Below are positions 51,088 through 59,839 of a stretch of 64,000 nucleotides of DNA, piece by piece. The notes below the pieces were generated by a model. That model did not search any database, was not told where the DNA came from, and was given only the letters and a program-made list of their open reading frames with translations. Source of the stretch: Didemnitutus sp041906465 (GTDB lineage Bacteria; Verrucomicrobiota; Verrucomicrobiia; Opitutales; Opitutaceae); contig JAYRJE010000003.1 of assembly GCA_041906465.1 (NCBI GenBank), forward strand, positions 248,001 to 312,000, read 5' to 3'. Position 1 is the stretch's first letter. Each line of letters starts with the position of its first letter. The position numbers and the translations under genes were made by a program.

Positions 51088-51453
51088 ATGCCCGTTACCG
51101 TCGAATCAACCTCTCTTGGCGAGCTCCTGCGCCTGGCAATGAAGGCGCAGGGTCTTACTCAGACGGGCGTCGCCAAGCGGGCCGGCTGCAACCAGTCGCA
51201 AGTGAGCAGGCTTTGCCGGGGACAATTCGATGACGAGACCGAGTGCCTGACCCAGGTGTGCTCTGTCCTGAACATACGGCTCAGATCCCGGGCCAAAAAA
51301 TCTCAGGACGCACTGAACCGCATTGGCCAGCTCCTCCGCACTAAAGGGGCCCGCAAGACTGCGGGTGGGAGACCGAAGCGTCTGGCTCCGGCTGCGGCGA
51401 AGCGCCGCCGCGCGATCGAGCAAGCCCTGCAGTCGATCGCGGCTCTGGTCTAG
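51088..51453 (+). CDS. XRE-family transcriptional regulator
   Basis: A 121-residue protein with an N-terminal helix-turn-helix (about 9-62: SLGELLRLAMKAQGLTQTGVAKRAGCNQSQVSRLCRGQF) and a basic C-terminal half. It is divergent from the glycosylase operon. The 24-base start-to-start gap holds TAGATAACAAT, which can act as a -10 on the plus strand, so both transcripts may be leaderless or initiate inside the opposing gene. Autoregulation and control of the operon are likely. Confidence 0.85.
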   Translation: MPVTVESTSLGELLRLAMKAQGLTQTGVAKRAGCNQSQVSRLCRGQFDDETECLTQVCSVLNIRLRSRAKKSQDALNRIGQLLRTKGARKTAGGRPKRLAPAAAKRRRAIEQALQSIAALV

Positions 51454-51514
51454 GCAGTAGCGCAGTGCGTGCCTCGCGCAGTTCAGCCGATGCGTGGAGA
51501 TGGCGCGCCCGGTG

Positions 51515-51660
51515 TCAGTCCGCGGGTGGCAATGCCGGCTTGGGCGCCGGTGCCGGGAGGAAGTCGTCCCCGGTCGCAACCTTCTGCCCGGTCTTGGTCT
51601 CAAGCTCTCGACGTGCGCGCGTGCGATCGCACCGCCAGTCCTAACCTGACCGATTTCCCA
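51515..51660 (-). pseudogene. remnant of a Bro-N/antirepressor-type gene
   Basis: On the minus strand two frames joined by one base shift read WEIGQVRTGGAIARA and then RRELETKTGQKVATGDDFLP, a pattern like the C-terminal tail of phage antirepressor/Bro-N-type proteins as I recall ('GG.iA..aRkdlE.ktGk.Vvs..nFL'). Nothing upstream survives, since the efflux-pump gene starts to overlap. Probably a decayed mobile-element gene at the right edge of the island. Confidence 0.35.
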
Positions 51661-51688
51661 CCGGCAAAAGGCGATGCACGAAAAACGC

Positions 51689-54600
51689 TCAAGGTGTGCC
51701 TGCGACCGCGGTTGGCAGAACCTTGGCTACGCTGCGGCGCCCGAACTTCCAGAAGACCAGCGGGGTGACGACCAAGTCGAGCATGGTGCTCGAGAAGATG
51801 CCGCTGAAGATCACCACGGCGACGGGATGAAGGATTTCGCGGCCGGGTTCGCCGGCGGCGAGAATGAGCGGCACCAACGCCAGCGCGGCAGTGAGTGCCG
51901 TCATCAGCACGGGCACCAAGCGCTCCTGGGTCCCGCGGATGATCATGTGCTGGTCGAACTTCTCCCCTTCGTGCTGCATCAGGTGCAGATAATGCGAGAT
52001 CATCATGATGCCGTTGCGCGCCGCGATGCCGGTCAGCGTGATGAAGCCGACCAGCGTCGCGATCGACAGGACGCCACCGGAAAGCCAGACGCCGACGACC
52101 GAGCCAATGAGTGCGAACGGGATGTTCAGCATAATCTGCAGCGCGAACATCGTGCTCCGAAAGTGGGCGTAGAGAACTAGGAACATTCCGGCCACCGAGA
52201 AGAGACTCAGGAATGCGATCAGGCGGGTGGCGCTGGCTTGGCTCTCGAACTGGCCGCCGTAGGTCAGGTAGTAGCCGGCCGGGAGTTTGAGGTCGGTGTT
52301 CGCGGCGCGCTGAATCTCGCCGACGACTGCAACCAGGTCGCGCCCGGAGACGTTCGCCTGCACGACGATTCGGCGCTGCACGCCCTCACGCATGATGATG
52401 TTCGGTCCCTTGGCTTCTTCCACTTTGGCCAACAGACCGAGCGGGACCAGGCCGCCGCTCGTCGTGTCCACCGGGATCGCCGCGATCGCTTCGGGACTGT
52501 TGCGCGCTGCGTCCTGCAAGCGCAGGACTACGTCGAAGGTTTTCTGGCCTTCCAAGACTTGGGAGACCGCGCGGCCTTGCAGCGCCAGTTCGCTCATCTG
52601 GGCGACCTCGCCGATCATCACGCCGTATTTCGCCGCCTGCTCGCGATCGAGTCGGATGTGGGTTTGCGGGACGAGCACCTGTTGCTCCACTTGGAGATCA
52701 ACCACGCCGGGAACCTTGGCCATGAGCGCGCGCAGTTCGTCAGCCTTGGCGCGCAGGACGGTGAGGTCCTCGCCGAAAATCTTGATCGCGATCTGGGCAC
52801 GAACGCCCGAGAGCAGGTGGTCGATGCGGTGCGAGATCGGTTGTCCGATGTTCACGCCGATTCCTGGGACCGTATCCAGCCTCTGCCGGATGTCGTTGAG
52901 GATGTCCTCGCGGCGGCGCGACGACGCGGCCAATTCGACTTCGATCTCGGAGGAATGGACGCCCTCGGCGTGATCGTCGAGTTCGGCGCGGCCGGTGCGC
53001 CGCCCGGTCTGCTTCACCTCTGGCACCTGCTTGATGAGCTTTTCCGCGAGGGCGCCGATGCGATTCGATTCGGGGAGCGACGTGCCGGGCACGGTGACCA
53101 AATTGATCGTGACGCTGCCTTCGTTGAAGGGAGGAAGGAATTCGCGGCCGAAGAACGGAACCTTCACCATCGCGGCAATCAGGAGTAGTGCGACCACGAC
53201 GAAGACAATCCAGGCCTTGGGAAAGGTCCAGTGCAGCAGCTCCTCTTCCACCCGCTTGATCTGCCGGACCAACCATCCGTCCTTCTCTTCGCTCATACGC
53301 TTCATCCGCGGAAGCAGGTAGGACGCGAGCGCGGGGGTGACGGTCAGTGAGACGACGAGCGAGGCAACGATCGAGATGATGTAGGCGACGCCGAGCGGGG
53401 CAAAGATGCGGCCCTCAATGCCGCTCAGCGCGAACAGCGGGATGAACACCAGCACCACGATGATGGTGGCGAACACGATGGAGTTCCGCACTTCGCTGGA
53501 CGCCTCGAAGATCACGTCGATCGCGGGTCGCGGGTCGGACCGGTGGCGATTCTCCCGCAGGCGCCGGAACACGTTCTCCACGTCGACGATCGCGTCGTCG
53601 ACCAACTCGCCTATGGCGACCGCAAGGCCGCCCAGGGTCATCGTGTTGATCGACAGTCCAAAGTAGTGAAACACGATCACCGTGACGAGGATCGAGACCG
53701 GGATCGCGGTCAGCGTGATGAACGTCGTGCGGAAATTAAGGAGGAAGAGGAAGAGCACCACCACGACCAGCAATGCACCGTCGCGCAGCGCCTCCTCCAC
53801 GTTCCGAATCGCGTTTTCGATGAACTGGCTCTGGCGAAAGATTTCCCCGTGGATGGTCACGCCTTGAGGAAGGGTCTTCTGGATCTCGGCCAACTCTGCC
53901 TCGATGCGCTTGGTCAATTCGACCGTGTCGGCTCCAGGCTGCTTCTGGATCGAGAGGATGACCGCGGGGCGACCATCGACGCCGGCGTCGCCGCGCTTTG
54001 CCAATGGGCCGCCGAGTCGGACTTCCGCCACTTGCTTCAAGGGCAGTGGCGGGGCCTTGTGCGGGGTGCCGGGGACAATGGCGTTCGCGAGGTCATCGAG
54101 GCTGGAGATGCGACCGAGATTGCGGACGAGGCTTTCCTCGTAGTTGCGCAGGATGAATCCGCCCGTGGAATTGATATTCGTGTTGGCGACCGCGGTTTCG
54201 AGGTCGTGCAGCGAGACGCCGTGCGCGCGCAGTCGCTCCGGCGAGGCGAGCACCTGGTATTGCTTCACGTCGCCGCCGATCACGGTGATCTGGGAAATGC
54301 CCGGCAGCGAAAGAAGCCGCTGGCGCAGGCTCCAGTCGGCGAGGCTGCGCAGTTCCATGCCGTCCACCGTGGGCGAATCGCTCGTCAGGCCAACCAGCAT
54401 GATTTCGCCCATGATGGACGAGATCGGCCCGAGGACCGGGCGGGTGTTGGTGGGGAGGCGCTCGGATACTTGCTGGAGCTTCTCGGTCACGATCTGGCGC
54501 GCCAGATACACGTCCTGCTTCCAGTCGAACTCCACCCAGACAATCGACAGTCCAATCGTAGAGGCGGAGCGCACGCGTTGCACGCCGGTGGCGCCGTTCA

Positions 54601-54817
54601 TGGCGGACTCGATCTGGAATGTGACCAGCGACTCGACCTCCTCCGGCGCGAGTCCTTCCGCCTCGGTGAAGATGGTCACCGTCGGCCGGTTGAGATCGGG
54701 GAAGACATCGACGGGCAGCTTCGTCAGAACGTAACCACCGTAGGCGACGATCAGGGCGGCGAACGCCACCACGAACAGTCGGTTGCGCAGCGAAAAACGG
54801 ATGATGGCGTCGAACAT
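51689..54817 (-). CDS. heavy-metal efflux RND transporter, CusA/CzcA family
   Basis: A 1042-residue inner-membrane RND pump for divalent or monovalent heavy metals. TM1 about 11-30; two large periplasmic loops; the TM4 HME motif LAVAIGELVDDAIVDVENVFRRL contains the proton-relay Asp/Glu residues; C-terminal TMs end near 1025. It is full length. With the adaptor gene just upstream (18 bases) and the TolC-like gene at 57831 it can form a CBA complex spanning the envelope. Surrounding copper-type proteins favour Cu/Ag. Metal-binding Met residues cannot be assigned by eye. Confidence 0.92.
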   Translation of the reverse strand: MFDAIIRFSLRNRLFVVAFAALIVAYGGYVLTKLPVDVFPDLNRPTVTIFTEAEGLAPEEVESLVTFQIESAMNGATGVQRVRSASTIGLSIVWVEFDWKQDVYLARQIVTEKLQQVSERLPTNTRPVLGPISSIMGEIMLVGLTSDSPTVDGMELRSLADWSLRQRLLSLPGISQITVIGGDVKQYQVLASPERLRAHGVSLHDLETAVANTNINSTGGFILRNYEESLVRNLGRISSLDDLANAIVPGTPHKAPPLPLKQVAEVRLGGPLAKRGDAGVDGRPAVILSIQKQPGADTVELTKRIEAELAEIQKTLPQGVTIHGEIFRQSQFIENAIRNVEEALRDGALLVVVVLFLFLLNFRTTFITLTAIPVSILVTVIVFHYFGLSINTMTLGGLAVAIGELVDDAIVDVENVFRRLRENRHRSDPRPAIDVIFEASSEVRNSIVFATIIVVLVFIPLFALSGIEGRIFAPLGVAYIISIVASLVVSLTVTPALASYLLPRMKRMSEEKDGWLVRQIKRVEEELLHWTFPKAWIVFVVVALLLIAAMVKVPFFGREFLPPFNEGSVTINLVTVPGTSLPESNRIGALAEKLIKQVPEVKQTGRRTGRAELDDHAEGVHSSEIEVELAASSRRREDILNDIRQRLDTVPGIGVNIGQPISHRIDHLLSGVRAQIAIKIFGEDLTVLRAKADELRALMAKVPGVVDLQVEQQVLVPQTHIRLDREQAAKYGVMIGEVAQMSELALQGRAVSQVLEGQKTFDVVLRLQDAARNSPEAIAAIPVDTTSGGLVPLGLLAKVEEAKGPNIIMREGVQRRIVVQANVSGRDLVAVVGEIQRAANTDLKLPAGYYLTYGGQFESQASATRLIAFLSLFSVAGMFLVLYAHFRSTMFALQIMLNIPFALIGSVVGVWLSGGVLSIATLVGFITLTGIAARNGIMMISHYLHLMQHEGEKFDQHMIIRGTQERLVPVLMTALTAALALVPLILAAGEPGREILHPVAVVIFSGIFSSTMLDLVVTPLVFWKFGRRSVAKVLPTAVAGTP

Positions 54818-54835
54818 GGTCCGGAGCGGTGCGGC

Positions 54836-55831
54836 TCAGTGCTTGTGGGCGGCTTCTTCCGTCGGAGTTTCCTTGGGCTTGTCGGCGGGCGCCGCAGCCG
54901 GCTTCGCCACGGCGAACTGGAGTTGGTAGTTTCCGCGCACCACTACCTTGTCGCCCGGCAGAACGCCCTCGACGATTTCGACGGAGTCTCCGCTCTTCAT
55001 TCCGGTGGTCACCGCGCGGCGCTCGAAGGTGTTCTCCTCCGTTTCCACGAACACGAACAGCGACCCGAGGCTGCCCAGAACCGCGCGCGACGGGACGGCG
55101 ACGGACGGGACCGGCTCGCCGACCCCCACGAAGAGCGAGCCTTGGAGATTCGGTTTAAGGCGCAGGTCTGGGTTCGCGACCAGGGCGTAGACCTCGAAGG
55201 TGCGAGTTTCGGGATCAAGGGCCGGGGCGATCCGCTCGATAGCTCCCGAGAATGTCTCGTTGCCGTAGAAATCCAAACGCACGCTCACCGGCGCGCCTTC
55301 GCGGACGCTGGCCAGATCGGCATCTTCATACGCCACGCCGCGCACGAGAACCTTGGTGAGATCGGCGAGTTCGACCAACACGGTCTCCGGCGTAAAGGGC
55401 AGCCCGACCGACGCGTTCTGGGCCATGATCACGCCGTCGAAGGGTGCGCGCAGGAGCACGGCAGGTGTGTCGATGGCCCGCGGAACGAGCTTCAGGAGCG
55501 GTTCGCCCTGCTTCACCGGCTGGCCCAGCTTGACGTAGATTTCGCCGATTTGGCCTTCGATGCGGGCCGACATCCGCGCGGTCTTTTCCGGGATCGCCTG
55601 CACCCGGGCGAGCAGCGCGACCGTTTTGCGGAGTTCGGTGATCTGCGCTTCATAGAGTTCGATGCCCAGATTCTGGCGGGCAGTGGCCGTCAATTTGACC
55701 GGCCCGACCGCGGCGGTGTCTCCGACTTGGGGACCGTGGTCGTGCCCCGCATGGGCACCGAGACGGGCGGCAAAAAGAAGAGAGGTGATTGCCAGAGAAA
55801 TGCTGGCAAGCCGGCGTGGATGGATGCGCAT
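54836..55831 (-). CDS. RND efflux periplasmic adaptor, CusB/CzcB type
   Basis: A 331-residue membrane-fusion protein from ATG 55831 with a signal peptide (MRIHPRRLASISLAITSLLF, cleavage near ARLGAHA). The mature N-terminus starts HAGHDHG, a metal-binding His cluster. The lipoyl and barrel segments (ARMSARIEGQIGEIYVKLGQPVKQGEPLLKL; APFDGVIMAQNASVGLPFTPETVL) flank a short helical hairpin. The C-terminus ends AAHKH. It precedes the pump gene in the same operon. Confidence 0.9.
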   Translation of the reverse strand: MRIHPRRLASISLAITSLLFAARLGAHAGHDHGPQVGDTAAVGPVKLTATARQNLGIELYEAQITELRKTVALLARVQAIPEKTARMSARIEGQIGEIYVKLGQPVKQGEPLLKLVPRAIDTPAVLLRAPFDGVIMAQNASVGLPFTPETVLVELADLTKVLVRGVAYEDADLASVREGAPVSVRLDFYGNETFSGAIERIAPALDPETRTFEVYALVANPDLRLKPNLQGSLFVGVGEPVPSVAVPSRAVLGSLGSLFVFVETEENTFERRAVTTGMKSGDSVEIVEGVLPGDKVVVRGNYQLQFAVAKPAAAPADKPKETPTEEAAHKH

Positions 55832-55883
55832 GAACAAAGTGAAACGGTTTAACTTCGTCTATCCCTCAAACAGGACGCCGAAA

Positions 55884-56333
55884 TCAGCTAGGACGCAGCG
55901 GACCTTCGTGGGGGACCAACTCGATCGCAGCGGTGGCTGCTGGCACACGAGAGAGCTCGAGATTGAATCCGGCAAGAGCGCGGCGCTGGCGCGGCTGCTT
56001 ACGCCACCGGTCGAGGGCGAGTTCGCTGACCTGCAGGACAGACCCTTCGGGGCCGCGGAAAACGACATCCACGTGACCCGACGCGTCTCGCGACGCGTCG
56101 GGCTTGCGCTGGACGTAGCCATGGAGCACCCATGACCCTTCTCTCTCTTGAACCCAAAATATGTCGATCGCCAGGTGTGCGGATTCGGCGGTGGTGATGG
56201 GAACGGAGCCTTTCGCTCGCGTTATCTGAGCCACAACCGTGCAGCCGGTCATCAGCGGAATCAGGCTCGCGAGGGCCAGCGCGATGAGCGCGCGGACACT
56301 GGTGCGGCGAACCTCGTTTTGATTCCGTGACAT
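55884..56333 (-). CDS. small hypothetical lipoprotein
   Basis: A 149-residue protein; signal peptide with lipobox LMTG-C31 makes it a lipoprotein. The mature part contains DIFWVQEREGSWVLHGYVQRK, a beta pattern without a named family. It is 52 bases upstream of the adaptor gene and in the same direction, so it probably heads the cusB-cusA-like operon. Confidence 0.6.
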   Translation of the reverse strand: MSRNQNEVRRTSVRALIALALASLIPLMTGCTVVAQITRAKGSVPITTAESAHLAIDIFWVQEREGSWVLHGYVQRKPDASRDASGHVDVVFRGPEGSVLQVSELALDRWRKQPRQRRALAGFNLELSRVPAATAAIELVPHEGPLRPS

Positions 56334-56436
56334 GACATCTCATTGAACGAGGAAAACCGGCGGTGCCCTCACCGGAATCGCAGGGCTAAATCTTGAGGGA
56401 TTGGGCCGCCAACTCCGTTCAACAGGAATCTCACCT

Positions 56437-57303
56437 ATGCTCCGCCAATCCACGAAATCCCTCCTTTGGTCGCTGCTGCTGGGCTTGCTCAGCCTCCCGG
56501 CGATCGCTCACGAAGACAAACCTCACGACGCTGCTCCACCTACGGGCGATGCCCCGCAGTTACTGTCGGTCGCGAACAGTGCGGTCGCCAAGATCGGTGA
56601 GTTGGTCACCGCGCAAAAACTGGACGGCGTTCACGAGCAGACCGACCTGCTGAACGGGGCATTGAAGGCGCTCGCCGCGAACGTCGGAGGAAGCGCCGAT
56701 CAGAAGAAGCGGCTCGAGTCCGCCCTCCGGCAGGTTTCAACTGCGGCAGATGGCGTTCACGAGGCGGCAGACGGTGCCCAGCAGAAGAAGGCCGAGACCG
56801 AAGCCAAGAAGCTCGCCGCAGCCATGAAGCTCCTGCAGGCCCAGATACCGGCAAGCGCGCCGAAAGCCGCCGCCTCTCCAGCCCCGGCGCCGTCCGCGGA
56901 CGCCTCGGACGATGTCGGTGCTGTCAAGAACGTGCTCGCCGCCTACAAGCAGGGCTTGGAGCAGCTCGATGTGTCGAAACTCGGCCATCTCTTCACGGCG
57001 GATTCGCAGGTGTTCGAGTCCGGCGGAGTGGAGGGCACGTTCGCGAACTACCTCGAGCACCACATCGGTCCCGAGTTGGCGGAGTTCAGCGAGTTTTCGT
57101 TCCGTGACTACGCCGTCGATGTCCGACTCGAGCTGCCCTACGCGTTCACGACCGAGACCTACGTCTACAAGATCGTGCTCAAGGCCGACGGTCGCGTCTT
57201 CGAGAAGAAGGGGCTCGCGACCAGCGTCCTGAAGAAGACCGCGGCGGGCTGGCAGATCCAGCAGACGCACACTTCCTCCCGAAACCTGCCCAAGGCCAAA
57301 TAG
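56437..57303 (+). CDS. exported protein with coiled-coil and NTF2/SnoaL-like domain
   Basis: A 288-residue protein from ATG 56437. Signal peptide MLRQSTKSLLWSLLLGLLSL cleaved at AIAHEDKPHD, which exposes His/Asp residues. Residues about 40-140 are helical and Ala/Lys-rich; an Ala/Pro linker follows; about 163-285 form a SnoaL/DUF4440-like cone (VKNVLAAYKQGLEQLDVSKLGHLFTADSQVFESGG … GWQIQQTHTSSRN). It opens the plus-strand metal-resistance run, divergent from the lipoprotein-adaptor-pump operon. Confidence 0.75.
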   Translation: MLRQSTKSLLWSLLLGLLSLPAIAHEDKPHDAAPPTGDAPQLLSVANSAVAKIGELVTAQKLDGVHEQTDLLNGALKALAANVGGSADQKKRLESALRQVSTAADGVHEAADGAQQKKAETEAKKLAAAMKLLQAQIPASAPKAAASPAPAPSADASDDVGAVKNVLAAYKQGLEQLDVSKLGHLFTADSQVFESGGVEGTFANYLEHHIGPELAEFSEFSFRDYAVDVRLELPYAFTTETYVYKIVLKADGRVFEKKGLATSVLKKTAAGWQIQQTHTSSRNLPKAK

Positions 57304-57336
57304 CTTTCGGCCATTTCTCCCTCTCTTCATCCAACC

Positions 57337-57810
57337 ATGAAAATCACCAAAGGACTCCTAATTGCCGGCCTGCTCACGGTCGGTTCGCTAACGCGCCTCT
57401 TCGGCCATGAGCACGGCGAGGCTTTGAACGATCAGCAGAAGGCGTTTCTCCGCGGCTACGAAAACGTCCGCGCGGCCCTGGCCGCCGACAACCTGAGCGT
57501 GGCGAAGAATGCCGCCGCGGCGATCAAGGAGGACGAGAACGCTGAAGCACTGGCCAAGTCTGCCTCGTTGGCGGACGCCCGCGAGGCCTTCAAGAAGCTC
57601 AGCAAGCGCGCCGTCCATGTGGCGAGCGACCAGGAGGGATATTTCATCGCCAACTGTCCCATGGTCAAAAACGGCGAGGGTAACTGGGTTCAGACGACCG
57701 GCAAGGTGAGCAACCCGTATTTCGGTAAGTCGATGCTGACCTGCGGCTCCATCAAACCGGCCAAGGCCGAGACCATGGAGAAGCCCGCCGAACATCATCA
57801 CCACGAATAA
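57337..57810 (+). CDS. DUF3347-like copper-binding exported protein (copy 1)
   Basis: A 157-residue protein with signal peptide (MKITKGLLIAGLLTVGSLTR) and a HEHGEA start to the mature part. A helical hairpin (YENVRAALAADNLSVAKNAA) is followed by the metal-binding end: ANCPMVKNGEGNW, NPYFGKSMLTCG, and a HHHHE tail. The CPM…NPYFG…MLTCG pattern is that of DUF3347, fused to CusB in some copper systems. It likely traps or passes metal in the periplasm. It lies 33 bases downstream of the NTF2-like gene and 20 upstream of the TolC-like gene. Confidence 0.8.
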   Translation: MKITKGLLIAGLLTVGSLTRLFGHEHGEALNDQQKAFLRGYENVRAALAADNLSVAKNAAAAIKEDENAEALAKSASLADAREAFKKLSKRAVHVASDQEGYFIANCPMVKNGEGNWVQTTGKVSNPYFGKSMLTCGSIKPAKAETMEKPAEHHHHE

Positions 57811-57830
57811 TCCCGACCGCTCGTCCCCGC

Positions 57831-59069
57831 ATGGTCCGCCCCGTCCATCTCTGTCTTCGGATCCTGCCCCTCGTGGCTCTGCCGCTGGGTGCGGCCGAAC
57901 CGTTGTCCTTGGCAACGGTATGGCAGCGCGTGCTGGCGGCGTCGCCTGAGTCGCAGGTGCTCGATGCCGAGCGTGCGGCCATTGAGGCCAGCGCCGAACA
58001 GGCCGGACGGCTGCCCAATCCGATACTGGGCACGCAGCTCGAAAACGTCGGCGTGCAGCGGCCTTATCGCGGTGCGGACGATGCGGAGCTGACGGTTCAA
58101 CTCCGTCAGGAAATCGTGCGACGCTCCAAACGGGACGCCGCACGACAATTCGCAGCGGCCGATCGCCCCGTGGCAGAGGCAGAATATCGGATCAGGATCG
58201 CCGACCTGCGGCGGCGGGTAGTCGCCAGCTACAACGCACTCTACATCGCGCAGGAACAGGCGAAGCTCGCCGACCAGGCGGTGGAACTCGCCGCGCGGAT
58301 CGTTCACTCGCTCCAGCGGCAACACGAGGCGGGGCAGGCAAGCGGCGTGGAGCTTTCCCGCGCGTTGCTGGAATCGGCTTCCGCGAAGGCGAAGGCCGAT
58401 GCGGCCGCCGTGGCGGTGATCGCCGCGCGACGAGCGCTCGTTGCCCAATGGGGCGGGGAGGTAACGGGAGAGGTCGAGTCGATCGAAGTCGCTCCCTCGT
58501 TGTCTCTGGCGGACGCGCCGGCGTTGGAGGTTCTCCAAGCGCGACTCTCCAATTCGCCAGAGCTGCGGCGCCTCGACGCCGAGGCGGAGCGTCGCCGGGC
58601 CGAAGTTGCGCTGGAAAAGCAACGCCCCGTGCGCGACATTGGTTTTGCTGGCGGAGTTCGCCTGTTGAGACGCGACGAAGCCGCGACCGTCATCGTGGGC
58701 GTCGACGTGCCGATTCTGGCGCACAACCGCTACGAAGGTGCGATCGCGGCCGCCCGTGCGCGCGAACGTCAGCTCGAGCGCCAGAAGGCCAGCGCGACCC
58801 TGGCGTTGAGGGCTGAACTCGCCACGCGATACGCAGAGCTCACCGCCGCGCAAAAAGAGGCGACCGTGCTCGACCAGTCGGTCCTCCCCGCAGCGGCCGA
58901 CGTGGTGGCGCGCAACCAAGCCGCCTTCGATCAGGCGCAGGTTTCTTTCCTCCAGCTTCTGGAGGCGCAGCGTGCGCTCCTCACTGCCCGCGAGCAACGT
59001 CTGGCCGCCCTCGGTCGGTATCTGGAGGCGAGCGTTGCCATCGAACGGCTCCTTGATAACGTCGCTTAA
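57831..59069 (+). CDS. TolC-family outer-membrane channel, CusC/CzcC-like
   Basis: A 412-residue outer-membrane factor with a signal peptide (about 1-20). Two OEP repeats of long coiled helices are evident (about 35-205 and 225-410: LSLATVWQRVLAASPESQVLDAERAAIEAS; LQARLSNSPELRRLDAEAERRRAEVALEKQR). It lacks a lipobox, unlike CusC. It should be the exit duct for the adaptor-pump pair encoded divergently. Sits in the same operon as the DUF3347 protein. Confidence 0.88.
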   Translation: MVRPVHLCLRILPLVALPLGAAEPLSLATVWQRVLAASPESQVLDAERAAIEASAEQAGRLPNPILGTQLENVGVQRPYRGADDAELTVQLRQEIVRRSKRDAARQFAAADRPVAEAEYRIRIADLRRRVVASYNALYIAQEQAKLADQAVELAARIVHSLQRQHEAGQASGVELSRALLESASAKAKADAAAVAVIAARRALVAQWGGEVTGEVESIEVAPSLSLADAPALEVLQARLSNSPELRRLDAEAERRRAEVALEKQRPVRDIGFAGGVRLLRRDEAATVIVGVDVPILAHNRYEGAIAAARARERQLERQKASATLALRAELATRYAELTAAQKEATVLDQSVLPAAADVVARNQAAFDQAQVSFLQLLEAQRALLTAREQRLAALGRYLEASVAIERLLDNVA

Positions 59070-59093
59070 CAAGTCACACCCACGGCCTTCACC

Positions 59094-59396
59094 ATGAAAG
59101 ACGAACTCGATTCCCTGTTCTCCGCTCTGAAACAAGAGCCGCTGCCGGTCTTGGACGGGCGCTTCGACGACGCGGTGTTGCGCGAGATCCGTTCCCGCAA
59201 ACAGCCGATTGCATGGTGGAGCGCCTGGGAGAACCCGCGTGTGATGGCCGCCGCCGCGGCTGCCGCGGTGGTCATCGGTTTGACCACTGCGTTCGTCACT
59301 CCAAGACCCCAGATTAAGGACAGTGATGCGCTCGGGCTCGATGTGTTTTCGGCCACTCCGCGCCACTTGCCCCTGACCCAACTGGCCCGCCGATGA
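59094..59396 (+). CDS. CnrY-like anti-sigma membrane protein
   Basis: A 100-residue protein: a cytoplasmic N-terminus (LDSLFSALKQEPLPVLDGRFDDAVLREI) long enough to clamp a sigma factor, one TM (about 50-67, Ala-rich), and a short periplasmic tail. Together with the overlapping metal sensor and the ECF sigma that follow, the order matches cnrY-cnrX-cnrH of Cupriavidus. The match is by topology and context; sequence similarity to CnrY is weak. Confidence 0.65.
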   Translation: MKDELDSLFSALKQEPLPVLDGRFDDAVLREIRSRKQPIAWWSAWENPRVMAAAAAAAVVIGLTTAFVTPRPQIKDSDALGLDVFSATPRHLPLTQLARR

Positions 59397-59833
59397 GCGC
59401 CCGCGCCCGGACGGGAGTTTTTTTGCTGCTCATTGCGCTGGTCGCGGCCGGCTCCACTTGGTTGACGGAGGTGTGGATGCGCCGCGCGCGCAAGCCCGAG
59501 GACGCCCACGACTGGGTGCATCGTCAGCTCAACATCACCCCGGAGCAGGATCGGGCCATCGCGGTCACCGAGGAGCGTTTCAACCGGCAGCGCGTCGTCA
59601 TCATGGAACGGCTGCGGTTGGCGAATGCCGAACTCGCTCAGGCAATTTTGGAGGGGAAGGCGCGCTCGCCCAAGGTCGAGGAGGCAGTCCAAAAAATCCA
59701 CGCGGCCCAGGCCGACTTGCAGCAGCTGACGCTGGAACACGTCTTCGAGATGCGGTCCGCGTTGACGCCGGAGCAATACGACAAGCTCCTGCGCCTGACC
59801 GCTAACGCGCTTTCACACGAGACTCACCACTGA
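59393..59833 (+). CDS. CnrX-like periplasmic heavy-metal sensor
   Basis: A 146-residue protein. One N-terminal anchor (about 8-26), then a Spy/CnrX-type helical hairpin with HDWVHRQLNITPEQDRAI, a coiled middle, EHVFEMRSALTPEQYDKLL near the end and HETHH at the C-terminus. In CnrX, the metal is bound by His, Glu and Met residues in these helices; here H45 (HDW), H114, E115/M118 and the terminal HETHH are candidates. It overlaps the CnrY-like gene by four bases (ATGA). It should sense periplasmic metal and release the sigma factor. Confidence 0.75.
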   Translation: MSARARTGVFLLLIALVAAGSTWLTEVWMRRARKPEDAHDWVHRQLNITPEQDRAIAVTEERFNRQRVVIMERLRLANAELAQAILEGKARSPKVEEAVQKIHAAQADLQQLTLEHVFEMRSALTPEQYDKLLRLTANALSHETHH

Positions 59834-59839
59834 CGCTCC

